Assembly (NCBI RefSeq): GCF_008365375.1
Contig: NZ_QOKW01000014.1
Span: forward strand, 62,001-126,000
DNA: 64,000 bases
Source: Roseomonas genomospecies 6
Lineage (GTDB): Bacteria; Pseudomonadota; Alphaproteobacteria; Azospirillales; Azospirillaceae
Reading direction: 5' to 3'
The notes under the pieces are model-generated. The model saw only the letters and a list, made by a program, of their open reading frames with translations, made no database searches and was not told the DNA's origin. Positions 33,841-43,468 of the stretch are shown here, one piece after another; positions within the stretch are counted from its first letter, which is position 1; every line of letters begins with the position of its first letter. The position numbers and the translations under genes were made by a program.

Positions 33841-33865
33841 GGAACCCTGCCTGACGGAAGGGGTT
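33841..33865 (+). promoter_or_regulatory. EcfG-like promoter upstream of lipoprotein gene
   Basis: GGAAC (33841-33845), 16 bases, GGTT (33862-33865): the same spacing as the sites at 19952 and 34325. It lies about 110 bases before the lipoprotein start. Confidence 0.35.
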
Positions 33866-33975
33866 GAGAAGGGCGATGCCTGCCGGTTTCCGGCGTCGGT
33901 CATCGGACCGGCGTCATGAGCGGATTCATATTCGAGACATCGGCATAGGCACGACATCGGCACAGGGAGCGGAAC

Positions 33976-34254
33976 ATGCGCAATCTGATGATCGCGGCGT
34001 CGGCCGCGATGCTTCTCGCCGCCTGCTCGGGAATGTATGATGGCGGTGTGGATGGTGGAGGCAGGGCAGCGGGGAGCGGTGGTTCCGGCAGCAGCATCTC
34101 GGGCGGCGGCACGTCCGGCAGCCAGGGCGTGGACGAGCCGAACGTCTCTCCGAACGCCACCAGTTCCAGCCCCGGCCCCTACAGCGGGTCCGGGGTGAGC
34201 GAGCCGCAAAGCCGCTCGCAATCCTTTCCGAACCGTTCCGGTTCCGGGTGGTAA
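33976..34254 (+). CDS. Small lipoprotein
   Basis: A 92-aa lipoprotein with the signal MRNLMIAASAAMLLAACS; the lipobox LAAC places the acylated Cys at 17. The mature part is a low-complexity Gly/Ser/Pro chain without recognisable domain, likely disordered. GGGAGCGGAAC precedes the ATG. It stands between the PoxB-type gene and a DUF1328 peptide and has a possible stress promoter upstream. Confidence 0.75.
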   Translation: MRNLMIAASAAMLLAACSGMYDGGVDGGGRAAGSGGSGSSISGGGTSGSQGVDEPNVSPNATSSSPGPYSGSGVSEPQSRSQSFPNRSGSGW

Positions 34255-34324
34255 CCCGCTTCTGACCGTCCATCCCGCGGAAATCCGGATGCAAGCGATT
34301 ACGGGGGCTGGGCGTGCTGGCGCC

Positions 34325-34349
34325 GGAACCCGCGGCGGTCCGTGAGGTT
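34325..34349 (+). promoter_or_regulatory. EcfG-like promoter upstream of DUF1328 gene
   Basis: GGAAC (34325-34329), 16 bases, GGTT (34346-34349), about 50 bases before the DUF1328 start. Membrane peptides of this family are often stress-induced in alphaproteobacteria, which makes this the most credible of the three sites. Confidence 0.45.
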
Positions 34350-34399
34350 CCTACCCTGCCGGACAGCCGGCTGGGTCCCGGGAACCGCAGGAGTGGTCC

Positions 34400-34573
34400 A
34401 TGCTGAAGTGGGCGTTGATCTTTTTCGTGGTTTCGCTGGTGGCCGGCGCGCTCGGCTTCACCAACGTGTCGTCGGCCACCGCGGGCGTCGCGAAGATCCT
34501 GTTCGGAATCGCGCTGATCATCTTCCTGGTTTTTCTGGTTCTCGCCCTGCTGGCCGGCGAGATGATCTTTTAA
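34400..34573 (+). CDS. DUF1328 (YtjA-type) small membrane protein
   Basis: A 57-aa peptide, [20 protein letters not shown] with a second hydrophobic segment [20 protein letters not shown] near the end, the two-helix layout of DUF1328/YtjA proteins. The [14 protein letters not shown] loop between helices matches the family. AGGAG lies 6 bases before the ATG. It ends 4 bp from the convergent CtpA gene. Function unknown; a GGAAC-N16-GGTT element upstream suggests general-stress control. Confidence 0.88.
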   Translation: MLKWALIFFVVSLVAGALGFTNVSSATAGVAKILFGIALIIFLVFLVLALLAGEMIF

Positions 34574-34577
34574 ATTC

Positions 34578-35774
34578 CTAGCGGGAGCGCAGGAGCGACA
34601 GCGCGCGGGCGAAGGCCTGATCGTTGGCCGCGTTCGGGATGCCGCTGGAAGGGGAGGCGGACGCGCCATCGTCCCCGGCGGGGTCCGCGATGGTCTCGTC
34701 GGGCTGGATGCCCGTCTGGTGGATCGACTGGCCGGACGGCGTGTAGTAGCGCGCCGTGGTCAGCTTCAGCGCGCCGCTGTCGAAGGGGATGACGCTCTGG
34801 ATGATCCCCTTGCCGAAGGTCGTCGTGCCGATCACCGTGGCGCGCCGGTGGTCCTTCAGCGCTCCGGTCAGGATCTCCGCGGCGGAGGCGGAGCGCTTGT
34901 TGACCAGCACCACCAGCGGCAGGCCGTCGGTCTCATCGCCGGGTGTGGCGGTGTAGGTCTTGTCCGCCCCGCGTCCGGGACCGCGGGCGGTCAGGATCGT
35001 CCCCTTTTCGAGAAAGGAATCGGCGACGCGGACGCTGGCCTGCACCAGCCCGCCGGGGTTGTCGCGCAGGTCGATGACGAAGCCGCCGATGCCCGGCCCG
35101 ATGCGGTCCCGCAGCGAGCGGATGGCCGCGCTGACTCCGGTGTGGGTCTGGCGGTCGAAGCGGGCGATGCGGATGTAGCCCACCGTCCCGACGGCGGCCA
35201 GCCGGACCGAGGGGATGCGCAGCTTGCCGCGGACCACGCTGACCTCGAAGGGGTCCGGACTCCCGTCGCGCAGGACGGTCAGGGACACCGCCGCCCCTTC
35301 CGGCCCGCTCAGCATCTGCTTGACGGTCGCCAGTTCCGCCCCGCCCACCGGTTGCTGGTCCACCGCCAGGATCACGTCGCCGGAGCGCAGCCCGGCGGCC
35401 TCGGCGGGGGAGTCGGGAACCGTCTCGACGATGCGGACGCGGGTGCCGTGGGCGTCGTAGCGGATGCCCAGCCCGGCGAAGGCGCCGTCGTTCGACGCCT
35501 GCAACTGCCGGTATTCGCCGTCGTCGAGATAGGCGGAGTAGCGGTCCCGCCCGGCCATGGCCCTGATGGCGATGTCCACCAGTTCGCGGTCGGTCAGCGG
35601 TTCGACATACTGGCCGCGGATGGTGCGCAAGGCCCGCAGGAAGCGGTCGACCTCCTCCGCCTCCGTCGTGTGGGCGGGGGAGTCGCCCGCTTGCGCGCTC
35701 CGCCCGGCGGTAACGCCGGCCGGAATCGCGAGGAAGGCGCAAAGGGCGGCGGCGGTGACGAGGCGCAGCTTCAC
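34578..35774 (-). CDS. S41-family C-terminal processing peptidase (CtpA-like)
   Basis: A 398-aa periplasmic protease with an N-terminal signal (LVTAAALCAFLAIPAGVTAG). A PDZ domain occupies roughly 90-180 (GAFAGLGIRYD, AGLRSGDVILAVDQQPV). The S41 catalytic domain follows with GGFVIDLRDNPGG, the nucleophile Ser in NKRSASAAEI and the general-base Lys in TTTFGKGIIQS. Such proteases trim C-terminal tails of envelope proteins. The length is normal for short CtpA members. It is convergent with the DUF1328 gene and stands alone. Confidence 0.92.
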   Translation of the reverse strand: MKLRLVTAAALCAFLAIPAGVTAGRSAQAGDSPAHTTEAEEVDRFLRALRTIRGQYVEPLTDRELVDIAIRAMAGRDRYSAYLDDGEYRQLQASNDGAFAGLGIRYDAHGTRVRIVETVPDSPAEAAGLRSGDVILAVDQQPVGGAELATVKQMLSGPEGAAVSLTVLRDGSPDPFEVSVVRGKLRIPSVRLAAVGTVGYIRIARFDRQTHTGVSAAIRSLRDRIGPGIGGFVIDLRDNPGGLVQASVRVADSFLEKGTILTARGPGRGADKTYTATPGDETDGLPLVVLVNKRSASAAEILTGALKDHRRATVIGTTTFGKGIIQSVIPFDSGALKLTTARYYTPSGQSIHQTGIQPDETIADPAGDDGASASPSSGIPNAANDQAFARALSLLRSR

Positions 35775-35885
35775 GGCGGCAATCTCTCGGGATCGGAGCG
35801 GCGATGCCCGAGAGATTAGCGGGAAATTGGTTTATGCTCGGTTAACCATAACCGGAGCGTGTCCGTCCTTACGCCTGATCCGCTC

Positions 35886-36533
35886 TCAGGCCTGATCCAG
35901 GGTGATTCCCTCGATCAGGTCGCCCACGTCGTCGCAGCGGTCGGTGACGGCTTCCAGAAGTTCGTAGACCTCGCGGCGGCCCAGGAAGTCGATCATCTCC
36001 GGACGCTCCGCGATGAGGGATTTCATGGCGTCGCGCAGGATCTCGTCGGCCTCGTCCTCCAGGTCGGAGATCTGGCCGCAGATGTGCAGGATGCGGTCGG
36101 CGTTGACGGTGATGCGGGTCAGCAGCGGCATGACCTCCGCCAGAAGGACCGCCTGCTGGCGGCCGATCGCCGCCATGCGCATCATCCGGTCGTCGAAGGT
36201 CTCGATGCCGTAGAGCGCGGCGAGGCGCGGCACCTCGTCCATCAGGTCGATGCAGTCGTCCAGCGCGTTGATGAGGGCCTGGATTTCCGACCGGTCGAAG
36301 GGGGTGATGAAGGTGCGGTGCAGCCCGCGCCCGGCGTCCTTGGCGACGCGGTCGGCGTCCTTCTCGATCCGCTTCAGGACGGCGGTGCGCTCGGCGCGCT
36401 CTTCCGGCCCGGCCTGCATGACGGCTTCCAGGGCGGTGGAGGCGTCGACGATGTGGCGGGCCTGTTCGATGAATTGCTCAATGACCCGCTCTTCCTTCGG
36501 CATCATGGAGCGGATGGCGCGCAGCAGCAGCAT
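35886..36533 (-). CDS. DUF47/PhoU-like protein
   Basis: A 215-aa all-helical protein of the PhoU-related DUF47 family. Signs are [30 protein letters not shown] (read in two parts, with the [11 protein letters not shown] signature) and an acidic end [17 protein letters not shown]. Members normally accompany the low-affinity phosphate transporter Pit and probably control it; no pit gene is visible here on either side. Start at 36533 gives the usual family length. Confidence 0.88.
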   Translation of the reverse strand: MLLLRAIRSMMPKEERVIEQFIEQARHIVDASTALEAVMQAGPEERAERTAVLKRIEKDADRVAKDAGRGLHRTFITPFDRSEIQALINALDDCIDLMDEVPRLAALYGIETFDDRMMRMAAIGRQQAVLLAEVMPLLTRITVNADRILHICGQISDLEDEADEILRDAMKSLIAERPEMIDFLGRREVYELLEAVTDRCDDVGDLIEGITLDQA

Positions 36534-36685
36534 GGAAGCGGTTCTCTCGGTCGGTTCTGCCGCTTCCTCTTAACGCCGCGCGTCATGAATTTGCAGCAAA
36601 AACGTCATACGGGCGGGGCAGGGCAGGCAGGCCGGAGACAAAACGCCCCAGCCTGCCGTGTCCTATGCCTCATTCATACCGGCGG

Positions 36686-36787
36686 CTCTTGATCCTGACA
36701 GGTCAGGATCAAGAGCTTCGGCGGCATGGGCCGCCGCCGCGCCGGTCGGCGCGGATACCAGCGGTCATCTTCAATGACCGCTGGTAT
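36686..36787. repeat. Pair of perfect hairpins (REP-like)
   Basis: The first hairpin is CTCTTGATCCTGAC (36686-36699), loop AG, and its complement to 36715. The second is ATACCAGCGGTCAT (36755-36768), loop CTTCA, and its complement to 36787, which reaches the stop codon of the molybdenum hydroxylase gene. It probably ends that transcript, but the paired design resembles an interspersed palindromic repeat. Confidence 0.65.
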
Positions 36788-38991
36788 TACACCATGCCCG
36801 AGCGGGTGAAGGGCAGGTGGTGCAGGCGCTTGCCGCTGGCCGCGAAGACCGCGTTGGCGACCGCCGGGGCGGCGGTCGGCACGCCGGGTTCGCCGACGCC
36901 GGTCGGACGGGCGGTGGAGGGGAGGATGTGCACCTCCACCGGCGGCATCTCCGAATTGCGGAGCGGCTGGTAGCCGTCGAAGTTGCTCTGGTCCACCAGC
37001 CCGCCGGTCAGCGTGATCTCGTCGCGCAGCGCGTGGCCGATGGCCCAGCCGGTGCCGCCGGAGATCTGCGCCTCGATGATGTTCGGGTTCACGACCTGCC
37101 CGCAATCCACGGCGCACACCACGCGGTCGATGGTCACCCGGCCCTGGTCGTCCACGGTCACCTCCGCGACATGGGCGACGAAGCTGCTGAAGCTTTCATG
37201 CACCGCGACGCCGCGCCCCTTGCCCTTGGGCAGCGGCTGGCCCCAGCCGGCCTTCTCCGCCGCCAGTTTCAGCACGCCCTGGAGGCGCGGGTGGTCCTTC
37301 AGCATCTCCAGCCGGAAGGCCACCGGGTCCTTGCCCGCCGCCGCGGCCAGCTCGTCGATCATCACCTCCTTGGCGTAGGCGGTGTGGGTGTGGCCGACCG
37401 AGCGCCACCACAGGGTGGTGACCGGCGACTTCGGCGAATGCAGATCGACATGCAGGTTCGGCACGGCGTAGGCCATGTCCGACGCGCCCTCGACGGAGGT
37501 CGCGTCCACGCCGTTCTTGACCATGAAGGCTTCGAACAGGGTGCCGCTCATGAAGCTCTGCCCGACGATGCGCTGCTGCCACGCCACCAGCTTGCCCCCG
37601 GCGTCCAGCCCGGCCTTCACCTTGTGCAGGAACAGCGGGCGGTAGCGGCCGCCGCGGATGTCGTCCTCGCGCGTCCAGACCAGATGAACCGGCGCCTTCC
37701 CGCCGTAGGCCTTGGCAATGGCCACCGCTTCCGCGATGTAGTCGGCGTCCGGCGTGGCGCGCCGCCCGAAGCTGCCGCCCGCCCAGACGGTGTTGATGGT
37801 CACCTGCTCCGGCTTGCAGCCCAGAATGGCGGCGGCGACCTTCTGCTCCACCCCTTGGAACTGGGAGCCGGCCCAGATCGTGCAGCCGCCGTCCGGGGTC
37901 AGTTCGACCGTCGCGTTCAGCGGCTCCATCGGCGCGTGGGCGAGGTAGGGGAAGACGAACTCCGCCTCCACCACCTTGGCGGCGCCGGCGAGCGCCTTCG
38001 CCGCGTCGCCGGTATCGGTGGCAAGGTTGCCCGGCTGCTCGGCCAGCTTGCGGTAGTCGGCGAGCATCTCGTCGGTGCCGCGCATCTCCGCCTTGGCGTC
38101 GTCCCACTCCACCGTCAGGGCTTCGCGGCCCTTCATGGCGGCCCAGGTGTTCCTGGCGACGACCGCGACGCCCATCGGCAGGGTCAGCACCTCCAGGACG
38201 CCGGGCACCTGCTTCGCGGCGGTGGCGTCCACCGACTTCACCGTGCCGCCGAAGCGGGGAGAGCGGGCCAGAACCGCCGTCACCTGACCAGGGCGGCGGA
38301 TGTCCATGGAGAAGATGGCCGTGCCGTCGGTCTTGGACGCATGGTCCAGCCGGTGCAGCGACGGATTGCCGATCAGCGTGTAGTCCTTGGGGTCCTTCAG
38401 CGCGACGTTCTGCGGGACGGGCAGCTTGGCCGCGTCCTCCGCCAGCTCGCCGAAGCGGGCGCTGCGGTTGGAGGCGGCGTGACGGACGACGCCCTTTTCC
38501 ACCGTGACGGACGAGGCCGGGACCGACCAGCGCGCCGCGGCGGTGGCGACCAGCATCGCGCGGGCGGCGGCGCCGGCCATGCGCAGCTCGTCCCAACTGT
38601 TGGCGACGGCGGTGGAGCCGCCGGTGCCCTGGATGCCGAAGAAGTGGTTGGCGTAGAGCGTGCCGTCCGCCGGGGCGAAGGCGCCGCGCATCTGCGCCCA
38701 GTCGGCGTCAAGCTCCTCCGCGACGATGGTGGTCAGGCCGGTCATGATGCCCTGGCCCTTGTCCAGATGCTTGACCAGCACGGTGACCGTGTCGTCGGCG
38801 GCGATGCGGATGAAGGCCTGCGGGCGCGGGTCCGCCGGGCCGACGATCTTGGGAGCGGCGGTCTCGGCGGCGAAGCTGCTGCGGGGCAGCATGGCGCCCA
38901 GCACCAGGGCGCCGCCGGCCCCCTTCAGGAATCCGCGGCGCGAGGGCGCGGCGACGTCCGCCGCCGCCTGCTTGATGAGCTGGTTCAGCAT
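36787..38991 (-). CDS. iorB: Molybdenum hydroxylase large subunit, IorB-like
   Basis: A 734-aa molybdopterin-binding subunit of the xanthine dehydrogenase family, isoquinoline 1-oxidoreductase beta-subunit type. A Tat signal is present ([12 protein letters not shown], then [14 protein letters not shown]). Family marks are [34 protein letters not shown], and the catalytic Glu in [18 protein letters not shown] near the end. The Tat signal implies export of the folded enzyme with its small FeS partner, encoded 3 bp upstream. The true substrate may be an aldehyde or N-heterocycle. The cytochrome c subunit that often completes such complexes is absent. Confidence 0.87.
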   Translation of the reverse strand: MLNQLIKQAAADVAAPSRRGFLKGAGGALVLGAMLPRSSFAAETAAPKIVGPADPRPQAFIRIAADDTVTVLVKHLDKGQGIMTGLTTIVAEELDADWAQMRGAFAPADGTLYANHFFGIQGTGGSTAVANSWDELRMAGAAARAMLVATAAARWSVPASSVTVEKGVVRHAASNRSARFGELAEDAAKLPVPQNVALKDPKDYTLIGNPSLHRLDHASKTDGTAIFSMDIRRPGQVTAVLARSPRFGGTVKSVDATAAKQVPGVLEVLTLPMGVAVVARNTWAAMKGREALTVEWDDAKAEMRGTDEMLADYRKLAEQPGNLATDTGDAAKALAGAAKVVEAEFVFPYLAHAPMEPLNATVELTPDGGCTIWAGSQFQGVEQKVAAAILGCKPEQVTINTVWAGGSFGRRATPDADYIAEAVAIAKAYGGKAPVHLVWTREDDIRGGRYRPLFLHKVKAGLDAGGKLVAWQQRIVGQSFMSGTLFEAFMVKNGVDATSVEGASDMAYAVPNLHVDLHSPKSPVTTLWWRSVGHTHTAYAKEVMIDELAAAAGKDPVAFRLEMLKDHPRLQGVLKLAAEKAGWGQPLPKGKGRGVAVHESFSSFVAHVAEVTVDDQGRVTIDRVVCAVDCGQVVNPNIIEAQISGGTGWAIGHALRDEITLTGGLVDQSNFDGYQPLRNSEMPPVEVHILPSTARPTGVGEPGVPTAAPAVANAVFAASGKRLHHLPFTRSGMV

Positions 38992-38994
38992 GGC

Positions 38995-39453
38995 TCAGGC
39001 CCCCATCGCCTTGGCGGCGTACTTGATGGCCGCGCGGATGCGCGGGTAGGTGGCGCAGCGGCAGACGTTGCCGTCCATCGCCGCGTCGATGTCGTCGTCC
39101 GTGGGGTTGCGGTTGTCGGTCAGCAGCGCCACGGCGCTCATGATCTGGCCGGACTGGCAGTAGCCGCACTGCACCACGTCCAGCTTCCGCCAAGCGGCCT
39201 GAACGGCCTGGGCGACCGTGCCGGACACGCCTTCGATGGTGGTGATCTTCGTGCCCACCGCGGAGTCCGCCGGGGTCTGGCAGGCGCGCACCGGCGTTCC
39301 GTCCATATGGACGGTGCAGGCGCCGCACTGGGCGATGCCGCAGCCGAACTTCGTGCCGGTCAGGTTCAGCTCGTCCCGCAGGACCCACAGAAGCGGCATG
39401 TCGCCGGGCACATCCACGTCCCGGTCCTGTCCGTTGATGTTCAAGCGAATCAT
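38995..39453 (-). CDS. iorA: (2Fe-2S) small subunit, IorA-like
   Basis: A 152-aa subunit with two [2Fe-2S] clusters: the plant-ferredoxin type with Cys38, 43, 46 and 58 ([17 protein letters not shown]) and the second with Cys96, 99, 131 and 133 ([19 protein letters not shown]). It passes electrons from the molybdenum subunit. It has no signal peptide and presumably rides out with the Tat-exported large subunit. ATG 39453 has AGGGA upstream; the frame extends further but without coding character. It is the first gene of the iorAB operon and diverges from a LysR gene. Confidence 0.9.
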   Translation of the reverse strand: MIRLNINGQDRDVDVPGDMPLLWVLRDELNLTGTKFGCGIAQCGACTVHMDGTPVRACQTPADSAVGTKITTIEGVSGTVAQAVQAAWRKLDVVQCGYCQSGQIMSAVALLTDNRNPTDDDIDAAMDGNVCRCATYPRIRAAIKYAAKAMGA

Positions 39454-39730
39454 CGGATGATCCCTGTCTCTCGACTCTGCCTGTCGGGTTTTTGGTGTCG
39501 GGTTTTTTGGATTTGGGCCTTGCCGGATTCTTCCGCCGGAACAAGGCTCCACGCAGTGTCGTACCGTTCGGTGGCGGCGCAAACATCCCAGTGTGGGAGT
39601 CGGTCTTCCGCCGATGCGCCCGCCCTATCCGTCCGTTCGGCCCGCAAGCGTGACCACGGGCATCCTAACCGCTTCGCCCACAACTGATTAGACGGTACAA
39701 TCCGCTTGGGCTTATGAGCGCGGTGCATGA

Positions 39731-40624
39731 ATGAACCGGAACGACCTGAGCGATCTGGCGGCTTTCGCCGTGGTGGCGGAGGAGGGGAGCTTCACGCGGG
39801 CGGCGGCCCGGCTGGGCATGTCCCAATCCGCGCTCAGCCACGCCATGAAGGCTTTGGAGGACCGGCTGGGTCTGCGCCTTCTGGCACGCACCACCCGCAG
39901 CGTGTCCACGACGGAGGCCGGGCAGCGGCTGCTCCGCACGCTGCGGCCCGCGCTGGACGACATCGCCGCCGGGCTGGCCGCGGTGGGTGAGTTGCGGGAG
40001 AAGCCCGCCGGCACCGTTCGCATCACCAGCGGGAAACACGCCGCCGTCCGGCTGCTGTGGCCCGTGCTGAAGCGTTTCCTGGCCGATTTTCCGGAGGTGC
40101 AGGTGGAACTGTCCATCGACAGCGGCCTGACCGACATCGTGGCCAGCCGCTACGACGCCGGGGTCCGGCTGGGCGAGCATGTGGAGAAGGACATGATCGC
40201 GGTGCGCATCGGCCCGGACCTGCGGGCGGCCATCGTCGGCGCTCCCTCCTACTTCGCGCGCCGTCCGGTGCCCTGCGTCCCGCAGGATCTGGCCGGGCAT
40301 GACTGCATCAACTACCGCTTCACATCCTCCAGCGCCCTGTATGTCTGGGAGTTCGAGGACAAGGGGCAGCCGATCAACGTCCGGGTGACCGGATCGCTGG
40401 TGTCCAACGACATGGACGTGATCCTGGCCGCCGCCCTGGATGGCCGGGGGCTGGCCTACATCTTCGAGGACGAGGTGGCGGAGCACATCGCCGCCGGGCG
40501 GCTGGTCCGGGTGCTGGAGGACTGGTGCCGGCCCTTTCCCGGCTATTACCTCTACTACCCCAGCCGCCGGCAGATCCCGCCGGCCCTGGCCGCGCTGGTG
40601 GACGCGCTGCGTTACCGGCTCTAG
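39731..40624 (+). CDS. LysR-family transcriptional regulator
   Basis: A 297-aa regulator with the helix-turn-helix SFTRAAARLGMSQSALSHAM and an effector domain from about residue 90 containing VASRYDAGVRLGE and DGRGLAYIFEDEVAEHI, as in the many small-molecule-sensing LysR proteins linked to oxidoreductases. It diverges from iorAB across 277 bp, so it is the likely regulator of that operon. The intergenic part carries TTAGACGGTACAATCC near the gene and a duplicated GTCGGGTTTTT near 39485. The ribosome site is weak. Confidence 0.87.
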   Translation: MNRNDLSDLAAFAVVAEEGSFTRAAARLGMSQSALSHAMKALEDRLGLRLLARTTRSVSTTEAGQRLLRTLRPALDDIAAGLAAVGELREKPAGTVRITSGKHAAVRLLWPVLKRFLADFPEVQVELSIDSGLTDIVASRYDAGVRLGEHVEKDMIAVRIGPDLRAAIVGAPSYFARRPVPCVPQDLAGHDCINYRFTSSSALYVWEFEDKGQPINVRVTGSLVSNDMDVILAAALDGRGLAYIFEDEVAEHIAAGRLVRVLEDWCRPFPGYYLYYPSRRQIPPALAALVDALRYRL

Positions 40625-40753
40625 CGATCCGCGCAACGTGCGCATGCCGATTCCGCGCTCCGGACAGATCCGAAAAAGGATTATTAACGTACCAAAGAGA
40701 TAAGGTAATCGGAGCAAGCGGCGGTCAAGCCGCAGGGACGGGATGAGCGCCGA

Positions 40754-43138
40754 ATGATGCGTGTGTATGCCTGTATAACCCAGCAACACGATCTGTGGCT
40801 CGTGCTGCTGGCCGCCGCGGTCTGCGGATTCGGTGCCTGGGTGTCGCTGAACCTCGCCCGGCGCGCCGCGGCGGCGGGGGGGCGGGCGCGCTGGGGCTGG
40901 CTGGCCGGTGCGGCGACGGCGACCGGCGGCGGCGTGTGGGCGACCCACTTCATCGCCATGCTGGCCTTCCGGACCAGCCTGCCCATGGGTTACGACGTCG
41001 GCCTGACGGTCCTGTCCATCCTGTTCGCCATCGGCGGCGCCGCGGTCGGAATCCGCCGCGCCATCGGCGGCGGGCGGTTCGCCGCACCGCTGGGCGGCGC
41101 CATCGCCGGGGCCGCGGCGACGGCGATGCATTTCACCGGCATGGCGGCGCTCCAGGTGCCGGCCAATCTGCATTACGACGTGGGCCATGTCGCGGCGGCG
41201 CTGGGCTTCGGGGTGGTTCTGGGCGGGGCGGGCTTCACCGCCGCCTTGCGCAACCGGTCGCTGAAGGGTCTGGCCGTGGGAGCGGCCTCGCTGGCGCTGG
41301 GCATTTGCGGGCTGCATTTCACCGGCATGGCCGGCGTCACGCTGATCCCCGACCCGCTTCACGACCTGTCCGACCAGATCATGGAGCCAGGGCTGCTGGC
41401 GGTCGCCATCGCGGTGACGGCCACGGTGGTCATGGCGTTGGGCCTCGCCGGGGCGATCGTCGACCAGCGGCTGGCCGACCGCACGGCCCGCGAGGCGGCC
41501 CGGCTGCGCGCCAGCGAGGAGCGGTTCCGCCAGCTCGCCGACGCCACGACGGAAGGCATCGTGATCCACCGCGGCGGGGTGATCCTGGACGTCAACCGCG
41601 CCCTGGCCGAGCTGCTGGGCTGGCCGCCGGGCCATTTCATCGGTCAGCCCATGCTGGAATTCGTCGTGCCGAACCGCCGGTCCGACATCCTGCGGAAGCT
41701 GGCCGAGCCGACCTCCGAGCGGGTGGAGTTGAATCTGCTCCACGCCGACGGCACGGCGGTGATGGCGGAGGCGCACGGGCAGGACATCACGCACGAGGGC
41801 CGCCCCGCCCGCGTCGTGACCATCCGCGACATCCGTGAGCGCAAGCGGGCGGAGGAGCGCATCCGGCATCTGGCGAACCACGACCTGCTGACCGGCCTGC
41901 CCAACCGATCCCTGTTCCTCGACCGTCTGAACGTCGCCCTGGCGAACGCGGAGCGGGCACGCACCGGCGTGGCCGTGCTCTATCTGGACCTCGACCGCTT
42001 CAAGGCGGTGAACGACCTGCTGGGCCACCCTGCGGGCGACCGGATGCTGCAGGAGATGGCGCGCCGTCTGCAGGACGCCGTTCCCGGCCACGACACGGTG
42101 GCGCGGCTGAGCGGCGACGAGTTTGCCGTGCTGCACCGCATCGCCCAGCCGGGGGAGGCGCTGGCCCTGGCCGACCGGCTGGTGAAGTCGCTGAGCGCGC
42201 CCGCCGATCTGGACGGCCAGAGGATGGTGGTCGGGACGAGCATCGGCATCGCCCTGTTCCCCCAGGACGGCGCCGGGGCGGAGCCGCTTCTCCAGCACGC
42301 CGACACCGCCCTCTACCGCGCCAAGGAGGAGGGGCGGGGAACCTTCCGCTTCTTCGAATCGGCGATGAACGAGCGGTTGCAGGCCCGCCGCGGCATGGAG
42401 CGCGACCTGCGCCAGGCGCTGTCCGACGGCGCGCTCACCGTTCATTACCAGCCGCTGGAGGATTGCGGGACGCGCCGCATCCTGGGCTTCGAGGCGCTGG
42501 TGCGCTGGAAGCACCCGGTGCGCGGCATGGTTCCGCCGTCGGAATTCGTGCCGCTGGCCGAGGAGAGCGGGCTGATCATGCAGCTCGGCGAATTCGTCCT
42601 GCGCACCGCCTGCCGGGACGCCCGGCACTGGCCCGACCCGGTCAAGGTGGCCGTCAACCTGTCGCCGGTCCAGTTCCGCCATTCGGACCTCGCCGCCACG
42701 ATCCTCGCCATCCTGGAGGAGGAGGGTCTGCCGCCGCGCCGGCTGGAGATCGAGGTCACCGAGGGCGTGATGATCGACGACACCGAACGCGCGCTGGCGG
42801 CGCTGAGCGCCCTGAAGGCCGCGGGCGTGCGGATCGCCCTGGACGATTTCGGCACGGGCTATTCCAGCCTCAGCTACCTTCAGAAATTCACCTTCGACAA
42901 GCTGAAGATCGACCGGTCCTTCGTCCAGCTTATGGCCGAAAGCCGCGAATCCCTGTCGATCATCCGCACCATCCTGGCGCTCGCCAAGAGCCTGGACATC
43001 GCCGTCACGGCCGAGGGCGTGGAGACGGAGGAGCAGCGCGCCCTGCTGAAGAACGAGGCCTGCAACCAGCTCCAGGGCTATCTGATCGGGCGCCCGCTCC
43101 CGGCATCCGAACTGGCGCGTTTCTACGAGCCGGCGTGA
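40754..43138 (+). CDS. MHYT-PAS-GGDEF-EAL membrane protein (c-di-GMP turnover)
   Basis: A 794-aa protein. The N-terminal MHYT domain has seven membrane helices and its three motifs ATHFIAM, AMHFTGM and LHFTGM, thought to bind copper and sense gases. A PAS domain follows at about 255-370, then GGDEF at about 375-540 with the active-site sequence SGDEF (the first Gly is replaced by Ser, tolerated in many cyclases), and EAL at about 555-790 with FEALVRW, the DDFGTGYSSL loop and EGVETEEQ, apparently complete. It could make and break c-di-GMP depending on the signal. GGGATGAG precedes the ATG. It stands alone. Confidence 0.92.
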   Translation: MMRVYACITQQHDLWLVLLAAAVCGFGAWVSLNLARRAAAAGGRARWGWLAGAATATGGGVWATHFIAMLAFRTSLPMGYDVGLTVLSILFAIGGAAVGIRRAIGGGRFAAPLGGAIAGAAATAMHFTGMAALQVPANLHYDVGHVAAALGFGVVLGGAGFTAALRNRSLKGLAVGAASLALGICGLHFTGMAGVTLIPDPLHDLSDQIMEPGLLAVAIAVTATVVMALGLAGAIVDQRLADRTAREAARLRASEERFRQLADATTEGIVIHRGGVILDVNRALAELLGWPPGHFIGQPMLEFVVPNRRSDILRKLAEPTSERVELNLLHADGTAVMAEAHGQDITHEGRPARVVTIRDIRERKRAEERIRHLANHDLLTGLPNRSLFLDRLNVALANAERARTGVAVLYLDLDRFKAVNDLLGHPAGDRMLQEMARRLQDAVPGHDTVARLSGDEFAVLHRIAQPGEALALADRLVKSLSAPADLDGQRMVVGTSIGIALFPQDGAGAEPLLQHADTALYRAKEEGRGTFRFFESAMNERLQARRGMERDLRQALSDGALTVHYQPLEDCGTRRILGFEALVRWKHPVRGMVPPSEFVPLAEESGLIMQLGEFVLRTACRDARHWPDPVKVAVNLSPVQFRHSDLAATILAILEEEGLPPRRLEIEVTEGVMIDDTERALAALSALKAAGVRIALDDFGTGYSSLSYLQKFTFDKLKIDRSFVQLMAESRESLSIIRTILALAKSLDIAVTAEGVETEEQRALLKNEACNQLQGYLIGRPLPASELARFYEPA

Positions 43139-43157
43139 GGCGGCATTCCGGCGCGGG

Positions 43158-43322
43158 TCAGCGGATTTCGAGGAGTCCCGTCAATTCCCGCACGACGAGT
43201 TCCAGGCTGTCCGCCACGGCCTCGCAGGACACGCGCTCTTCCGGGGTGGTGAAATCGGCGGAGCGCAGGGTGGCGATCTGTTCCTTCAAGCGGCCGATGT
43301 AGGCAATCAGCTTTTCTTCCAT
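43158..43322 (-). CDS. Small hypothetical protein
   Basis: A 54-aa helical protein, MEEKLIAYIGRLKEQIATLR followed by an acidic region with TPEERVSCEAVADSLELV. No family recognised; the heptad-like spacing suggests a short coiled coil. AGGTG precedes the ATG at 43322, while the in-frame ATG at 43400 adds a basic stretch of doubtful coding value. It is convergent with the MHYT-GGDEF-EAL gene. Confidence 0.5.
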   Translation of the reverse strand: MEEKLIAYIGRLKEQIATLRSADFTTPEERVSCEAVADSLELVVRELTGLLEIR

Positions 43323-43419
43323 GTCCGGACACCTGTGGCGCGAGAGGCTTCCCTCATCGACAACAGGCGAGCGGAGGCTTCGGCGCCGGGAATCTTTCAC
43401 CGGTACACGCCCCGGGTTC

Positions 43420-43446
43420 GGGGCGGCGGATCAGGACCGCCGCCCC
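43420..43446. terminator. GC-rich hairpin behind the FAD oxidase gene
   Basis: GGGGCGGCGG (43420-43429), loop ATCAGGA, CCGCCGCCCC (43437-43446). It lies 22 bp past the stop of the minus-strand oxidase gene. There is no T-run in that direction, so it may be a weak terminator or a transcript-stabilising hairpin. Confidence 0.45.
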
Positions 43447-43468
43447 GCCCTTTCCCTTACAGCTTCTC

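Noticed and set aside
33715..34221. N-terminal extension of the PoxB-type enzyme
   Set aside because: It would run through a tandem repeat and antisense to a lipoprotein gene; the domain starts at MASTASDILVD.
36817..42682. Two long open frames antisense to iorAB and to the MHYT-GGDEF-EAL gene
   Set aside because: Both are shadows of recognised proteins and lack any domain.
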